A stretch of DNA of 64,000 nucleotides from Bacillus sp. JCM 19034. GTDB taxonomy: Bacteria; Bacillota; Bacilli; Bacillales; Bacillaceae_D. The notes below the pieces were generated by a model. The model was not told the origin of the DNA. It worked only from the letters and a program-made list of their open reading frames with translations, and made no database searches. The stretch is taken from positions 248,001-312,000 of the forward strand of contig NZ_BAXR01000002.1 in the NCBI RefSeq assembly GCF_001310635.1. Direction: 5' to 3'. The position numbers and the translations under genes are program-made. Below, piece after piece: positions 47,740-60,077 of the stretch (the first letter of the stretch is position 1; each line of letters starts with the position of its first letter).

Positions 47740-48706
47740 TTTAGGATTTGAGAAGCCAATTGTTGAATTAAAAAATAAAATTAAAGAATTGCGTTCATTT
47801 ACAGAAGAGAAGGATATTGATTTAAGTGATGAAATTCAAAAGCTAGAGAAAAGATTACACCAACTAGAGCAAGAAATATATGGGAATTTGCAGCCGTGGG
47901 AACGTGTGCAAATTGCTCGTCATAATGACCGTCCAACGACCCTTGATTATATCGATCATTTGTTTACTGATTTCCTTGAAATACATGGGGACCGTTTGTA
48001 TGGGGATGATCCGGCAATCGTTGGAGGAATAGCTAAATATAAAGGAATTCCTGTTACTGTCATTGGTCATCAGCGCGGAAAGGACACGAAAGATAATATT
48101 TATCGCAATTTTGGTATGCCTCACCCAGAAGGATATAGAAAAGCGTTACGTTTAATGAAACAAGCTGACAAATTTAAACGTCCGATTATTTGTTTTATTG
48201 ATACGAAGGGAGCATACCCCGGTAAAGCAGCAGAAGAACGTGGACAAAGTGAGGCAATTGCACGTAATTTACTGGAAATGTCTGGCTTGAGCGTACCAAT
48301 TATTTGCGTTGTAATTGGTGAAGGAGGAAGCGGAGGAGCGTTAGCATTAGGTGTTGGTAACCATTTACATATGTTGGAGAACTCGACATATTCCGTTATT
48401 TCTCCTGAAGGGGCAGCAGCGTTACTATGGAAAGATGCTTCATTAGCTCAAAAGGCAGCAGAAACGATGAAAATAACTGCACCAGATTTAAAGGAATTAG
48501 GAGTGATTGATGAAGTCATTCGCGAAGTAAAAGGCGGAGCACATCGTCATATTAAAGAACAAGCAGAAGCGATTGATGATGTGATTGAACGCTCGCTTTT
48601 TGAGCTTCGCCGTTTAAGTGGGGATGAGCTGATTGAGCATAGATATGAAAAATACAAAAAAATTGGACAATATAAGGCTGTAACCGATACCATGCCTATA
48701 AAATAA
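47729..48706 (+). CDS. accA: Acetyl-CoA carboxylase carboxyltransferase subunit alpha
   Basis: 325 aa from ATG 47729 (AAGGAGGTGAG upstream, inside accD). [57 protein letters not shown] and [20 protein letters not shown] are family signatures. Completes the AccAD heterotetramer. Confidence 0.97.
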   Translation: MTTNLGFEKPIVELKNKIKELRSFTEEKDIDLSDEIQKLEKRLHQLEQEIYGNLQPWERVQIARHNDRPTTLDYIDHLFTDFLEIHGDRLYGDDPAIVGGIAKYKGIPVTVIGHQRGKDTKDNIYRNFGMPHPEGYRKALRLMKQADKFKRPIICFIDTKGAYPGKAAEERGQSEAIARNLLEMSGLSVPIICVVIGEGGSGGALALGVGNHLHMLENSTYSVISPEGAAALLWKDASLAQKAAETMKITAPDLKELGVIDEVIREVKGGAHRHIKEQAEAIDDVIERSLFELRRLSGDELIEHRYEKYKKIGQYKAVTDTMPIK

Positions 48707-48711
48707 AGAAA

Positions 48712-48750
48712 AACTACACCCTAATTCGTGGGTGTAGTTATTTTATTTAA
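48712..48750 (+). terminator. Rho-independent terminator after accA
   Basis: AACTACACCC / GGGTGTAGTT perfect stem, T-rich tail. The remaining 240 bp to pfkA show no ORF; presumably the pfkA promoter lies there. Confidence 0.85.
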
Positions 48751-48971
48751 AACGTTCTGTATTGTATTTGTTGAACGAAAGTGTTATTTTTAAAAATGGG
48801 ATAGGTTTGAGCCTCCAGTTCGATGTCAATAGTAATAAATGATTGGAATCGCCTTTACTGTTTATGTCAAAAAGTTTACATGCTAAATGTGTGTGAAGTG
48901 CTTCCTATGTTAGTTGAGGGTAAAAGTACACAAGCTATAAGCGATGTGGAACTTTTCAAAATATATGATGA

Positions 48972-49952
<981 letters not shown>

Positions 49953-49989
49953 AATAAATCTAATTATGAACTAGAAACAGGAGGCAAAT

Positions 49990-51744
49990 ATGCGTAAAAC
50001 CAAGATTGTTTGTACGATAGGACCTGTAAGTGAGACAGTAGAGAAGCTTGAACAATTAATTAATGCTGGTATGAATGTAGCTCGCCTAAACTTTTCACAT
50101 GGTGATTTTGAAGAGCATGGTAATCGAATTAAGAATATTCGTGAGGCAGTGAAGCGTACTGGGAAGGAAGTAGCGATTTTACTTGATACGAAAGGTCCTG
50201 AAATTCGTACACAAACGCTTGAAGGTGGTGCGGCTGAGTTAGTAGCAGGTCAAGAATTAATTATTTCAATGTCTGAGGTTGTTGGAAACAAAGAGAAAAT
50301 CTCTGTTACCTATCCTGGACTTGTTAATGATGTAGAGCCTGGCTCTAAGATTTTATTAGATGATGGTTTAATTGGCCTTGAAGTAAAGGAAGTACGTGAA
50401 AATGAACTTGTTACAGTTGTACTAAATGATGGTGTCTTGAAAAATAAAAAAGGTGTAAATGTTCCTAATGTAAGTGTGAACTTGCCAGGAATTACTGAAA
50501 AGGATATAGCCGATATCAAATTTGGAATTGAGCAAGGTGTCGATTTCGTTGCAGCTTCATTTGTACGTCGAGCATCTGACGTTCTTGAAATTCGTGAGTT
50601 ATTGGATGGCAATGGTGGAAGCGATATTCATATTATCCCGAAAATTGAGAACCAGGAAGGTGTCGATAACATCGGTGAAATTCTTGAAGTTTCAGATGGC
50701 TTAATGGTTGCCCGTGGTGATTTAGGGGTAGAAATTCCAGCAGAAGATGTTCCACTAGTTCAAAAAGAACTGATTAAACGATGTAATGTAGCAGCGAAGC
50801 CTGTTATTACTGCGACACAAATGCTTGATTCTATGCAACGTAACCCACGCCCTACACGTGCGGAAGCAAGTGATGTCGCCAATGCGATTTTTGATGGCAC
50901 GGATGCAATTATGCTTTCGGGTGAAACGGCTGCTGGTGATTATCCAGTTGAGTCAGTTGAAACAATGCACAATATAGCAACACGAACAGAAAAAGCGTTA
51001 AATTATGATGCGATTTTACGTAAGAAGACAAAAGAGGCTCAAACATCAATTACAAATGCAATTGGCCAATCGGTTGCACATACAGCTTCCAATCTGTCAG
51101 CAGCAGCCATTTTAACTGCAACAGAGAGTGGGCATACAGCTCGTGTTGTTTCGCGATATCGTCCTCTTTCTCCAATTATTGCTGTAACTAGTAATGAAAG
51201 AGTAATTCGTAAGTTGAATTTAGTATGGGGAGTTAAGCCTGTACTTGGGAAATCTGCTGCAACTACAGATGAAATGTTTGAATCAACAATTGATTTTGCA
51301 ATGAATTCAGGAGAAATCAAGCAAGGAGATCTAGTTGTTATTACAGCGGGTGTGCCAATTAATGAACCGGGCACGACAAATATTATGAAGGTACATCTTA
51401 TTGGAGAGGTTATTGCAAAAGGTCAAGGAATTGGTCGTCGCACAGCAGCTGGACGTGTTGTTATAGCCCGTAATGCTGAAGAAGCAAATGAAAAAACAAA
51501 AGAAAATTCTATCTTAATTACATTTAGTACAGATAAAGATATGATTCCAGCCTTCGAAAAAGCAGCAGCTGTTATTACTGAAGAAGGTGGGTTAACTTCC
51601 CATGCAGCGGTCGTAGGTCTCGATTTAAGTACGCCAGTTATCGTTGGTGTAGAAGGGGCACTTAGCATGTTTGAAGAAGGAGAAGAAATTACAGTTGATA
51701 GTGCTCGTGGGGATATTTACCGCGGACATACGTGTGTATTATAA
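49990..51744 (+). CDS. pyk: Pyruvate kinase with C-terminal PEP-utilising domain
   Basis: 584 aa, the long Bacillus form. [38 protein letters not shown] and [12 protein letters not shown] mark the catalytic barrel. The extra C-terminal domain includes [20 protein letters not shown], the PEP-utiliser phosphohistidine-type motif. Last step of glycolysis. Confidence 0.98.
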   Translation: MRKTKIVCTIGPVSETVEKLEQLINAGMNVARLNFSHGDFEEHGNRIKNIREAVKRTGKEVAILLDTKGPEIRTQTLEGGAAELVAGQELIISMSEVVGNKEKISVTYPGLVNDVEPGSKILLDDGLIGLEVKEVRENELVTVVLNDGVLKNKKGVNVPNVSVNLPGITEKDIADIKFGIEQGVDFVAASFVRRASDVLEIRELLDGNGGSDIHIIPKIENQEGVDNIGEILEVSDGLMVARGDLGVEIPAEDVPLVQKELIKRCNVAAKPVITATQMLDSMQRNPRPTRAEASDVANAIFDGTDAIMLSGETAAGDYPVESVETMHNIATRTEKALNYDAILRKKTKEAQTSITNAIGQSVAHTASNLSAAAILTATESGHTARVVSRYRPLSPIIAVTSNERVIRKLNLVWGVKPVLGKSAATTDEMFESTIDFAMNSGEIKQGDLVVITAGVPINEPGTTNIMKVHLIGEVIAKGQGIGRRTAAGRVVIARNAEEANEKTKENSILITFSTDKDMIPAFEKAAAVITEEGGLTSHAAVVGLDLSTPVIVGVEGALSMFEEGEEITVDSARGDIYRGHTCVL

Positions 51745-51763
51745 TTTAGTAAGAGCATAATCT

Positions 51764-51812
51764 GAGGAGGTGTGAAAGAGGGTTATATTCCCTTAGAACA
51801 CCTCCTCTTCCA
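51764..51812 (+). terminator. Rho-independent terminator after pyk
   Basis: GAGGAGGTGT / ACACCTCCTC stem with a 24-nt loop, then TTCCATTTT. Confidence 0.7.
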
Positions 51813-51870
51813 TTTTAGTGCGAATAAGGTGTAAAATATTCGTATGCTATAAGGAAAGAGGGTAACCATT

Positions 51871-52264
51871 ATGTTTCGAGTTCTACTTTTATTATTAATT
51901 GTAGTCCCTGCACTTGAAGTCGGGCTATTAATTTTGTCAGGTTATGCTTTAGGGATTTTGCCTACCGTTATATTAATTATTTCGACAGGTATATTAGGTG
52001 CTTGGCTTGCTAAAAAGAAGGCTTGCAAGCATTAAAAGTAGCACAGTTACAAATGCAACAAGGGCAGCTACCGAATAATGTCATGATGGATGGGTTATGT
52101 ATATTAATCGGGGGAGTTGTTTTATTGACACCAGGTTTTATAACCGATCTATTTGGTTTCTGTTTGCTCATCCTAAAACGAGAGGGTATGTTAAAGCGTT
52201 TTTAACGAAAATCATTCATAAGATGATACAAAATGGGAATTTTATATTTATGATTAGAAGGTAG
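51871..52264 (+). CDS. fxsA: FxsA-family membrane protein, two frameshifts
   Basis: About 131 aa. MFRVLLLLLIVVPALEVGLL and SGYALGILPTVILIISTGIL are the FxsA transmembrane signature. Frame breaks: near 52019 (one G missing: AKKKGLQALKVAQLQMQQGQ) and near 52174 (one C or T missing: PKTRGYVKAFLTKIIHKMIQ), ending FIFMIRR at 52264. FxsA in E. coli relieves F-exclusion of phage T7; in Bacillus (YtzA) the role is unknown. The usual ytvI and ytwI neighbours are missing. Confidence 0.85.
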
Positions 52265-52592
52265 TGAGAATAAAAGTTGTAGCAAATTTCATAAACAAAA
52301 TCTATAAAATGCATGAGTAGATCAAAGGGAAGTACAAACAAGAAGTGAGTCAAGTTACTCTATTTAGAGAAAAATTTGTAACGGGTGAGTGTGTGGGGAA
52401 GAAAGCTACTACGGTTTTCTTCATAAATAGTTTGAGCTAAAACGTTCACAAAATAGCAATTAATCGTTATAATGGAACATGTGAGTTATTTCTAGTACAT
52501 ATAAGTGCTTAAACATAATAGAATTGCTGGAAAATGTAAGCATTTACTAGTGTGTGGAGGCTAAGATAACAAGGAGAAAAGGAGAGGTTAAC
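52265..52592. other. 328-bp region upstream of citZ
   Basis: No ORF seen. It contains a good sigma-A promoter at 52445-52473 and then a roughly 110-nt leader. Regulator sites such as those of CcpC or CcpA are expected for citZ but none was assigned with confidence. Confidence 0.5.
52445..52473 (+). promoter_or_regulatory. Sigma-A promoter of citZ
   Basis: TTCACA, 17-bp spacer, TATAAT, about 120 bp before the citZ start. Confidence 0.6.
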
Positions 52593-53711
52593 GTGAGTAC
52601 TGCTCGTGGTCTAGAGGGTATTGTTGCAACGACGTCAAGTGTTAGTTCGATTATTGAAAGTGTCCTAGCGTACCAAGGATATGACATTGATGATTTAGCA
52701 GATAATGCTAGTTTTGAAGAGGTTATTTTCTTATTATGGAATGGTCATTTGCCTAACGGAGAGGAATTGCACCAACTACAAACAGATTTAAGCAACCATG
52801 CGTCAATTCCACAAGAACTGATTGCTCAAATGAAGTCATATCCAATAAACACTGTACATCCTATGGCGGCGTTACGTACAGCTATTTCAAGCTTATCACT
52901 ATTTGATGAAGATGCGGATGTAATGGATGAGGAAGCAAATCGTTTAAAGGCGATTAAGATCCAAGCTAAGATTCCTACGATTGTGACAGCGTTTTCCCGA
53001 ATTCGTGATGGTCTTGAGCCAGTAGCACCGCGTAAAGGGTTAGGATTTGCTGCTAATTTCCTTTATATGCTTACAGGTGAAGAACCTGATGATATTTCAA
53101 TTAATGCGTTTAATAAGGCTTTAGTATTACATGCTGACCATGAGTTGAATGCGTCAACGTTCACTGCACGTGTTTGTGTAGCGACATTATCTGATATGTA
53201 TTCAGGTATTACAGCTGCTATCGGTGCACTTAAAGGTCCTTTACATGGTGGTGCTAACGAAGCAGTTATGAATATGCTAAAAGATATTGGAACTCTCGAA
53301 AATGTTGAACCATATATCCGTAAAGCGTTAGATAATAAAGAAAAAATTATGGGATTTGGTCACCGAGTTTATAAAAATGGCGATCCGCGTGCTAAACATT
53401 TAAAAGAAATGTCAAAGCGTCTCACGGAAATTACCGGTGAAACGAAATGGTATGAAATGTCAACAAAGATTAATGAAATTGTGACAACTGAGAAAGGTTT
53501 ACTGCCAAATGTAGACTTTTACTCGGCTAGCGTGTACCATAGTTTAGGGATACAGAGTGATTTGTTCACCCCGATTTTCGCCATAAGTCGTACGTCAGGT
53601 TGGACAGCACATATTTTAGAACAGTATAGTAATAATCGTTTGATCCGTCCTCGTGCGGAATATGTTGGTCCTGAAAAAAGGAAGTATGTCCCAATTGACC
53701 AACGCTCATAG
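52593..53711 (+). CDS. citZ: Citrate synthase
   Basis: 372 aa from GTG 52593 (AAAAGGAGAGG upstream; an ATG-like alternative at 52554 has no RBS). MSTARGLEGIVATTSSVSSI, VLHADHELNASTFTARV, GPLHGGANEAVMNML (catalytic His), IMGFGHRVYKNGDPRAKHL and the C-terminal RPRAEYVG. Entry enzyme of the TCA cycle. Confidence 0.97.
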   Translation: MSTARGLEGIVATTSSVSSIIESVLAYQGYDIDDLADNASFEEVIFLLWNGHLPNGEELHQLQTDLSNHASIPQELIAQMKSYPINTVHPMAALRTAISSLSLFDEDADVMDEEANRLKAIKIQAKIPTIVTAFSRIRDGLEPVAPRKGLGFAANFLYMLTGEEPDDISINAFNKALVLHADHELNASTFTARVCVATLSDMYSGITAAIGALKGPLHGGANEAVMNMLKDIGTLENVEPYIRKALDNKEKIMGFGHRVYKNGDPRAKHLKEMSKRLTEITGETKWYEMSTKINEIVTTEKGLLPNVDFYSASVYHSLGIQSDLFTPIFAISRTSGWTAHILEQYSNNRLIRPRAEYVGPEKRKYVPIDQRS

Positions 53712-53794
53712 TAACGTACAAAGAGGGGTATGTTCTTCTCTGTACATATATAATTTAGGATAGGCATGAAAGATAATTAGGAGGGAATTTATTT

Positions 53795-55063
53795 ATGGCA
53801 AATGGAGAAGCAATTAAAGTGAACAACGGTGTACTTAATGTACCAAACAATCCAATTATCCCATTTATTGAAGGGGATGGAACTGGTCCTGATATTTGGG
53901 CTGCAGCATCTCGTGTTATTGATGCAGCGGTAGAAAAAGCATACAACGGAGAAAAGAAAATTGCATGGAAGGAAATTCTTGCTGGAGAAAAAGCATTTAA
54001 TGAAACAGGCTCTTGGTTACCAGACGAAACGTTAGACGCAGTACGTGAATTTACGATTGCGATTAAAGGTCCTTTAACGACTCCTGTTGGCGGTGGTATT
54101 CGTTCTCTAAACGTAGCTTTACGACAAGAGTTAGATTTATATACATGCCTTCGTCCAGTTCGTTATTTCCAAGGCGTTCCTTCACCAGTTAAGCGCCCAG
54201 AAGATACAGATATGGTTATTTTCCGTGAAAACTCAGAAGATATCTATGCTGGTATTGAATTTCAAGAAGGTACTGAAGAAGCGAAAAAGGTAATTGAGTT
54301 TTTGCAAAATGAAATGGGTGCTACGAAGATTCGTTTCCCTGAAACGTCTGGTATTGGAATTAAGCCGGTTTCAAAAGAAGGTACTGAACGTCTCGTAAAA
54401 GCAGCAATTCAGTATGCGCTTGATGAAGGTCGTAAGAGTGTAACTCTAGTACACAAAGGTAATATTATGAAGTTTACTGAAGGTGCATTTAAGACGTGGG
54501 GATATGAAGTAGCTGAGCAACAATTCGGTGATAAAGTCTTCACATGGGCAAAATATGATGAGATTGCTGAGTCACAAGGTCGTGAAGCGGCAGATAAAGC
54601 ACAAGCAGAAGCTGAAGCGGCTGGTAAAATTATTGTAAAAGATTCGATTGCTGATATCTTCTTACAACAAATTTTAACTCGTCCAAAAGAATTTGATGTT
54701 GTTGCTACAATGAACTTGAATGGTGACTATATTTCTGATGCCCTTGCTGCACAAGTAGGTGGAATTGGAATCGCACCAGGAGCGAACATCAACTATGATA
54801 CAGGCCATGCAATTTTTGAAGCAACTCACGGTACTGCACCGAAATACGCTGGTTTAGATAAAGTAAATCCTTCATCTGTTCTTCTTTCTGGTGAATTAAT
54901 GCTTCGTCACCTTGGTTGGAATGAAGCAGCTGATTTAATTATGGCTTCAATGGATAAAACAATTGCTAGCAAAGTAGTCACTTATGATTTTGCTCGTTTA
55001 ATGGACGGAGCGACAGAAGTGTCTTGCTCTGGATTTGCAGATGCGTTAATTAAGAATCTTTAA
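53795..55063 (+). CDS. icd: NADP-dependent isocitrate dehydrogenase
   Basis: 422 aa. [57 protein letters not shown] and the Asp-rich [20 protein letters not shown]. Regulatory Ser region GGIRSLNV is present. Standard citZ-icd-mdh order. Confidence 0.98.
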   Translation: MANGEAIKVNNGVLNVPNNPIIPFIEGDGTGPDIWAAASRVIDAAVEKAYNGEKKIAWKEILAGEKAFNETGSWLPDETLDAVREFTIAIKGPLTTPVGGGIRSLNVALRQELDLYTCLRPVRYFQGVPSPVKRPEDTDMVIFRENSEDIYAGIEFQEGTEEAKKVIEFLQNEMGATKIRFPETSGIGIKPVSKEGTERLVKAAIQYALDEGRKSVTLVHKGNIMKFTEGAFKTWGYEVAEQQFGDKVFTWAKYDEIAESQGREAADKAQAEAEAAGKIIVKDSIADIFLQQILTRPKEFDVVATMNLNGDYISDALAAQVGGIGIAPGANINYDTGHAIFEATHGTAPKYAGLDKVNPSSVLLSGELMLRHLGWNEAADLIMASMDKTIASKVVTYDFARLMDGATEVSCSGFADALIKNL

Positions 55064-55072
55064 ATAGAACAT

Positions 55073-55118
55073 CTATCTCCAAAGGTCGTTTACTGATCTT
55101 TGGAGATAGCTTTTTTAT
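55073..55118 (+). terminator. Rho-independent terminator between icd and mdh
   Basis: CTATCTCCAAAG / CTTTGGAGATAG perfect 12-bp stem with TTTTTTT. It may reduce readthrough into mdh. Confidence 0.85.
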
Positions 55119-55157
55119 AAGATTTTCATCGAATATAATGAAAGGAAGTGACTGTTC

Positions 55158-56096
55158 ATGGCGATTATGCGTAGGAGGATTTCAGTAATTGGTGCAGGCT
55201 TTACAGGTACGACTACAGCATTAATGTTAGCTCAAAAGGAATTGGGTGATGTTGTTTTAGTAGACATTCCACAAATGGAAAACTCTACAAAAGGGAAAGC
55301 GTTAGATATGCTCGAGTCAACCCCTGTCATTGGAACAGACGCAAAGATTATCGGAACGTCGGATTACGCCAATACGAGAGAATCGGATGTTGTTGTCATA
55401 ACGGCAGGCATCGCCAGAAAGCCTGGAATGAGTCGTGATGATCTTGTCAGTACAAATGCAAACATCATGCAAGCAGTTACAAAGGAAATCGTAGCACACT
55501 CACCTAATTGTTATATCATTGTGCTAACCAATCCTGCAGATGCTATGACGTATACAGTCTTTAAACAATCAGGCTTTCCGAAAAATCGCGTAATCGGGCA
55601 ATCTGGCGTATTAGATACAGCTCGCTTCCGGACATTTGTTGCTCAAGAATTGAACGTTTCTGTTGAAGATATAACTGGGTTTGTTCTAGGCGGGCATGGA
55701 GATGACATGGTACCACTTATTCGTTATTCATTTGCCGGTGGTGTACCACTTGAAAAGCTTCTTGATAAAGAACGATTAGATGCGATTGTAGAACGTACAC
55801 GAAAAGGTGGTGGAGAAATCGTTAGCTTATTAGGTAATGGTAGTGCTTACTATGCTCCAGCTGCCTCGCTTGTACAAATGGTTGAAGCAATTTTAAAAGA
55901 TAAAAAACGAATCATACCGACTATAGCTTATTTAGAAGGTGAGTATGGCTTTAGGGACATTTACTTAGGAGTGCCGACAATACTAGGTGGTGATGGTATT
56001 GAGAAGATCATTGAGCTTGATTTAACAGATGAAGAGCAGACTGCCTTAGAGAAATCTGCTACTTCGGTTCAAAACGTAATGGAAGCTTTGCAATAA
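55158..56096 (+). CDS. mdh: Malate dehydrogenase (LDH-like type)
   Basis: 312 aa. [20 protein letters not shown] is the NAD-binding motif; [35 protein letters not shown] and [12 protein letters not shown] (catalytic His) identify it as malate rather than lactate dehydrogenase (Arg in the specificity loop IARKPGMSR). Confidence 0.97.
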   Translation: MAIMRRRISVIGAGFTGTTTALMLAQKELGDVVLVDIPQMENSTKGKALDMLESTPVIGTDAKIIGTSDYANTRESDVVVITAGIARKPGMSRDDLVSTNANIMQAVTKEIVAHSPNCYIIVLTNPADAMTYTVFKQSGFPKNRVIGQSGVLDTARFRTFVAQELNVSVEDITGFVLGGHGDDMVPLIRYSFAGGVPLEKLLDKERLDAIVERTRKGGGEIVSLLGNGSAYYAPAASLVQMVEAILKDKKRIIPTIAYLEGEYGFRDIYLGVPTILGGDGIEKIIELDLTDEEQTALEKSATSVQNVMEALQ

Positions 56097-56118
56097 CAAT
56101 AAATTGATGATGTCTTGA

Positions 56119-56154
56119 TAGCTAGTTAAAGTGATACTTTGGCTAGTTTTTTTT
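56119..56154 (+). terminator. Rho-independent terminator after mdh
   Basis: GCTAGTTAAAG / CTTTGGCTAG stem with one G-T pair, followed by TTTTTTTT. Confidence 0.8.
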
Positions 56155-56321
56155 GAAAGATTACCGATTAATATATAGAACCCATTCTTTCTAATAGTAA
56201 GGATGAACCGAACGTTATTGCATTTCGCTATAGTTAGATAGTAGAATAGTGGTTAAAGAGAAAGTGTTATATGGGATATAATAACCGTTACAATTTAGCT
56301 TTGTAGTTTGGAGGAGAAAGA

Positions 56322-57035
56322 ATGAGCCAGCGTATTTTAGTAGTAGATGATGAGGAATCTATTGTAACTTTGTTGCAATTTAACTTAGAGCAAGCTGGAT
56401 ATGAGGTTGTGACGGCTAATGATGGTGCAGAAGCATTGCAAGTAGCCCAAGAAGAATCGTTTCATTTAATGATTTTGGATCTAATGTTACCAGAAGTGAA
56501 TGGGCTTGATGTATGTAAGCAATTACGTGAGAATAAAGTGCACCTTCCTATTTTAATGCTCACTGCAAAGGACGATGAGTTTGATACGGTCTTAGGGTTG
56601 GAATTGGGTGCGGATGATTATATGACTAAGCCATTTAGTCCTCGTGAAGTAGTTGCAAGAGTAAGAGCTATTTTACGGCGATCTCAAACGAAAGTTGCTG
56701 AGGAAACGGAAAATAGTGAGGATTATTTGGTATGTGGTGATGTTAAGTTATACCCAGATAATTATGAAGTTTATTATAAAGAAAAGGCACTAGAGCTTAC
56801 CCCGAAAGAATTTGAACTTTTATTATATTTATTTAATCATAAAGGGCGCGTATTAACTCGGGATCAATTATTAAATGCAGTATGGAATTATGAATTTGTT
56901 GGTGATACCCGGATTGTCGATGTTCATATTAGTCATTTACGTGAAAAAATAGAGCCTTCCACAAAGAAGCCAATTTATATAAAAACAATTCGTGGTTTAG
57001 GATACAAATTAGAGGAGCCACAGCTTGATGCATAA
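56322..57035 (+). CDS. phoP: Response regulator PhoP
   Basis: 237 aa, OmpR/PhoB class. Receiver: ILVVDDEESIV with acidic pocket, LMILDLMLPEVNGLD (phospho-Asp), MLTAKDDEFD and DYMTKPFSPREVVARV. C-terminal winged helix: ELTPKEFELLLYLFNHKGRV and VDVHISHLREKIE. Phosphate-starvation regulator in Bacillus, identified by its place after mdh and next to phoR. Confidence 0.93.
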   Translation: MSQRILVVDDEESIVTLLQFNLEQAGYEVVTANDGAEALQVAQEESFHLMILDLMLPEVNGLDVCKQLRENKVHLPILMLTAKDDEFDTVLGLELGADDYMTKPFSPREVVARVRAILRRSQTKVAEETENSEDYLVCGDVKLYPDNYEVYYKEKALELTPKEFELLLYLFNHKGRVLTRDQLLNAVWNYEFVGDTRIVDVHISHLREKIEPSTKKPIYIKTIRGLGYKLEEPQLDA

Positions 57036-58798
57036 GCTCCGTTATAAGCTCGTATTTTCTGTGTTACTCGTTATTTTATTCGTTTTAGCATCATTGGCTT
57101 TTGTTATTGGTCAAATTTATGAAAATTATTATATGAATCATATTAAAGAACGAATTGAGAAAGAAGCACAGTTAGCAGCATACATGTTTGGCGATGAATC
57201 ATTACATCAGGAGCGAGCTCAAGAATTAGCTGAAAAAATTGCTGACAAGCTAGAAGCTCGTGTTACGGTTATTCTTCCGAACGGAGATGTGATTGGAGAT
57301 ACTGCGACGAATCCAGGATTGATGGATAATCACCTTAACCGTCCAGAAATTCAAGATTTGATAGCAGGTAAGGAAGGGACTGAAATACGCTATAGTAATA
57401 CGGTTCAAGATGAGTTGCTATATTATGCTGCAGAAATTATAAATACGGATGAAATAATCGGTTATATTAGACTAGGCTTATCGACTAATGATATTCATGA
57501 TATGAGTCAGACAATATGGGGAATTATTCTCGTTTGTTTTACGATTGCTTTTGTAGTAATGGTTTATATTACGTATCGAATTGCTAATCAAATGATTAAG
57601 CCTGTTGAAAATGCAACAAATGTTGCTATCGAATTGGCAGAAGGAAATTATAAAGCACGAACCTATGAAAGTAAGCATGATGAAATCGGTTTATTAACGA
57701 AATCGATTAATGTTCTGGCATACAATTTGGAGCAATTAACTAGGCGACATCAAATGCAAAAGGAACGAATGGAAACGTTAATTGAAAATATGGGAAGCGG
57801 ACTACTTTTAATCGGCATGAGGAGATATATCACTCATCAACCGAACGTGTGATGAAATTTTTGGCGAGCGTACAGATGTGTGGTTGAACGAGCTTTATCA
57901 TGATGTTATTAAACATAAAGAATTGATCCGAGTTATTCAAACAATATTTATTACAGAACAACGTTATCGACAGCAAGTGAGCTTCCCTGTTATGTATGAA
58001 ATGAGGCATTTTGATGTATATGGTGCACCAATCGTTAGTAATCAAGGACGGTTAAAAGGGATTGCTCTCGTATTACACGATATTACAGAGTTAAAGAAGC
58101 TTGAGCAAATCCGAAAAGACTTTGTTGCTAATGTATCTCATGAATTAAAAACACCGGTTACATCGATAAAGGGTTTTACAGAAACGCTACTAGATGGTGC
58201 AATGGAATCAAAGGAATTACGAGTGAAATTTTTAAATATTATTAATAAAGAAAGTGATCGCTTACAACGCCTAATATATGATTTACTTGAGCTCTCTCGA
58301 ATTGAAAAGGATATTTTCCAATTACAGTGGCGAGATGTTGAATTAGCTAGCATAAGTGAGGACGTTGACCAGCTTCTTACTGAAAAAGCAAGTGAAAAAG
58401 AGATTAAGCTTGAATTCGACATTGATGATGACTGTAAATTTGAGGGAGATCCTGAACGAGTTAAACAGATTATGATTAACTTAGTGCATAACGCTATTAC
58501 GTATACTTCAAATGCTGGAAAGGTGAAAGTTATAGCGACAAATCATGGTGATACAATTGATCTTACTGTTAGTGATACTGGTGTAGGAATTAGTGAAGAG
58601 GCATTGCCGCGGATTTTTGAACGCTTTTATCGTGTAGACCCAGCTAGAAGTAGACATTCAGGTGGTACTGGTTTGGGTTTAGCCATTGTAAAGCATTTAG
58701 TTGAAGCACATGAAGGTAAGATTAGTGTGGACAGTGAACTTGGAAAAGGAACGACATTTACAATTACATTTAACAGGCAGAGAGAAGAAGAATCTTAA
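57028..58798 (+). CDS. phoR: Sensor histidine kinase PhoR, one frameshift
   Basis: About 590 aa. Two transmembrane helices (about 7-30 and 163-185) flank an extracytoplasmic PAS-like domain, followed by HAMP and PAS domains and the kinase core: [16 protein letters not shown] (phospho-His), [12 protein letters not shown] (N box), [20 protein letters not shown] and [12 protein letters not shown]. The frame breaks near 57823 (one G missing in GAGGAG), giving [23 protein letters not shown] 57028 overlaps the phoP stop region. Confidence 0.93.
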
Positions 58799-59114
58799 AA
58801 GATTTCGGAAAGCTTTACAAAAAATTAACGTGTAGTTTATCGATTTTTTACGAATGGGGAGTATACTGTTACTTGAACGGTTAATTTCCTTTGCGGTTGC
58901 AAAGGATTATATCCCCATTAAGAACGAAAGCTTCCCAGTTGCTTTCGTTCTATTTTTTTGATTTTAAATATATTAGGAAAAGTATCTTACGTAGTGCTTA
59001 CTTTCTATTAGCACTGAATCTATAGAATGGGGATAGTTTGTAAGAATTGAAACCTATGATGATAGTCATACGTAAATGAATGTAATGGGAACGATTTAGA
59101 GAAAGGATGGTTAG
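58799..59114. other. 316-bp intergenic region between phoR and hflK
   Basis: Contains a hairpin TCCTTTGC / GCAAAGGA at 58889-58908 and the terminator at 58921-58959. The rest shows no ORF; an hflK promoter must lie within about 58980-59100. Confidence 0.55.
58921..58959 (+). terminator. Rho-independent terminator after phoPR
   Basis: AGAACGAAAGC / GCTTTCGTTCT perfect 11-bp stem with a T7 run. Confidence 0.88.
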
Positions 59115-60077
59115 ATGACGGTTAAACAATTAGTAGTTGGATTTGTGTCATTAATAGCTGCTGCAATATTAGTTTTGTTTTTAGTAACTGGCTGGTATAT
59201 CGTTGATGAATCAGAACAAGCGGCTGTAATTACATTTGGAAAGGTCGAGGACACAGTTACGGAGCCAGGATTGAACTTTAAATTACCTTGGCCGATTCAA
59301 AAGGTTGAAATTTTATCTCGAGGTACGTTTAATCTTCAAGTAGGTTATGAGGAGGATAATGGTGAAGTCATTGAATTTACGAATGAAGCAAAAATGATTA
59401 CAGGTGATGAAAATATTTTATTTGCTGATTTAGCTGTCCAATGGCGTATTACTGATCCTGAAAAATATTTGTTCAGTACACAAGATCCAGAAGATCTATT
59501 ATACAACGCCACTTCTGCTTCGCTACGCGGAGTAATAGGGAGTTCAACCGTTGATGAAGCATTGACAGACCAGAGACCAGAAATCGAAGCAGAGGTATTT
59601 GATAATCTAGTCGAATTGCTTGAAATTTATGATATGGGAATTAGTATTCAAGATGTTAGGCTCCAAGATGTTGAATTACCGACTGAAGAAGTAAGACGGG
59701 CTTTTACAGAAGTAACGGATGCTCGTGAGGAACGCTTAACGAGAATTAATCAAGCAGAGCGTTACCGTAACCAGCAAGTGAATGAGGCTCAAGGGGAAAT
59801 AGACGCAATCATTTCCCGTGCAGAAGGTTCAAAAAAAGAAAGAGTTGAAACGGCTCGTGGTGATGTTGCAAAGTTTAATGCCCTTTATAATGAATATTTA
59901 GTTAATCCTGAAGTGACAAGGCAACGTCTCATTTTAGAAACATTGGATGAAGTCTTGCCTGATACAGAAATATATATAATGGATGGAAATGATACGGTAA
60001 ATTATTTACCAATTCGTCCTCTTGAACGTCAGCAACAGCAAGTGCAAGCGTCAGAAGGAGGTACAAATAATGAGTGA
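59115..60077 (+). CDS. hflK: HflK-type SPFH/prohibitin membrane protein
   Basis: 320 aa. An N-terminal transmembrane helix (VGFVSLIAAAILVLFLVTGW), then the SPFH domain: VDESEQAAVITFGKVEDTVT, PGLNFKLPWPIQKVE and VRLQDVELPTEEVRRAF, and a coiled-coil C-terminus. HflK and HflC form a large cage around FtsH in E. coli. The overlap with hflC (8 bp) shows coupling. Located where B. subtilis has phoR next to polA, so it is an insertion relative to that genome. Confidence 0.88.
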   Translation: MTVKQLVVGFVSLIAAAILVLFLVTGWYIVDESEQAAVITFGKVEDTVTEPGLNFKLPWPIQKVEILSRGTFNLQVGYEEDNGEVIEFTNEAKMITGDENILFADLAVQWRITDPEKYLFSTQDPEDLLYNATSASLRGVIGSSTVDEALTDQRPEIEAEVFDNLVELLEIYDMGISIQDVRLQDVELPTEEVRRAFTEVTDAREERLTRINQAERYRNQQVNEAQGEIDAIISRAEGSKKERVETARGDVAKFNALYNEYLVNPEVTRQRLILETLDEVLPDTEIYIMDGNDTVNYLPIRPLERQQQQVQASEGGTNNE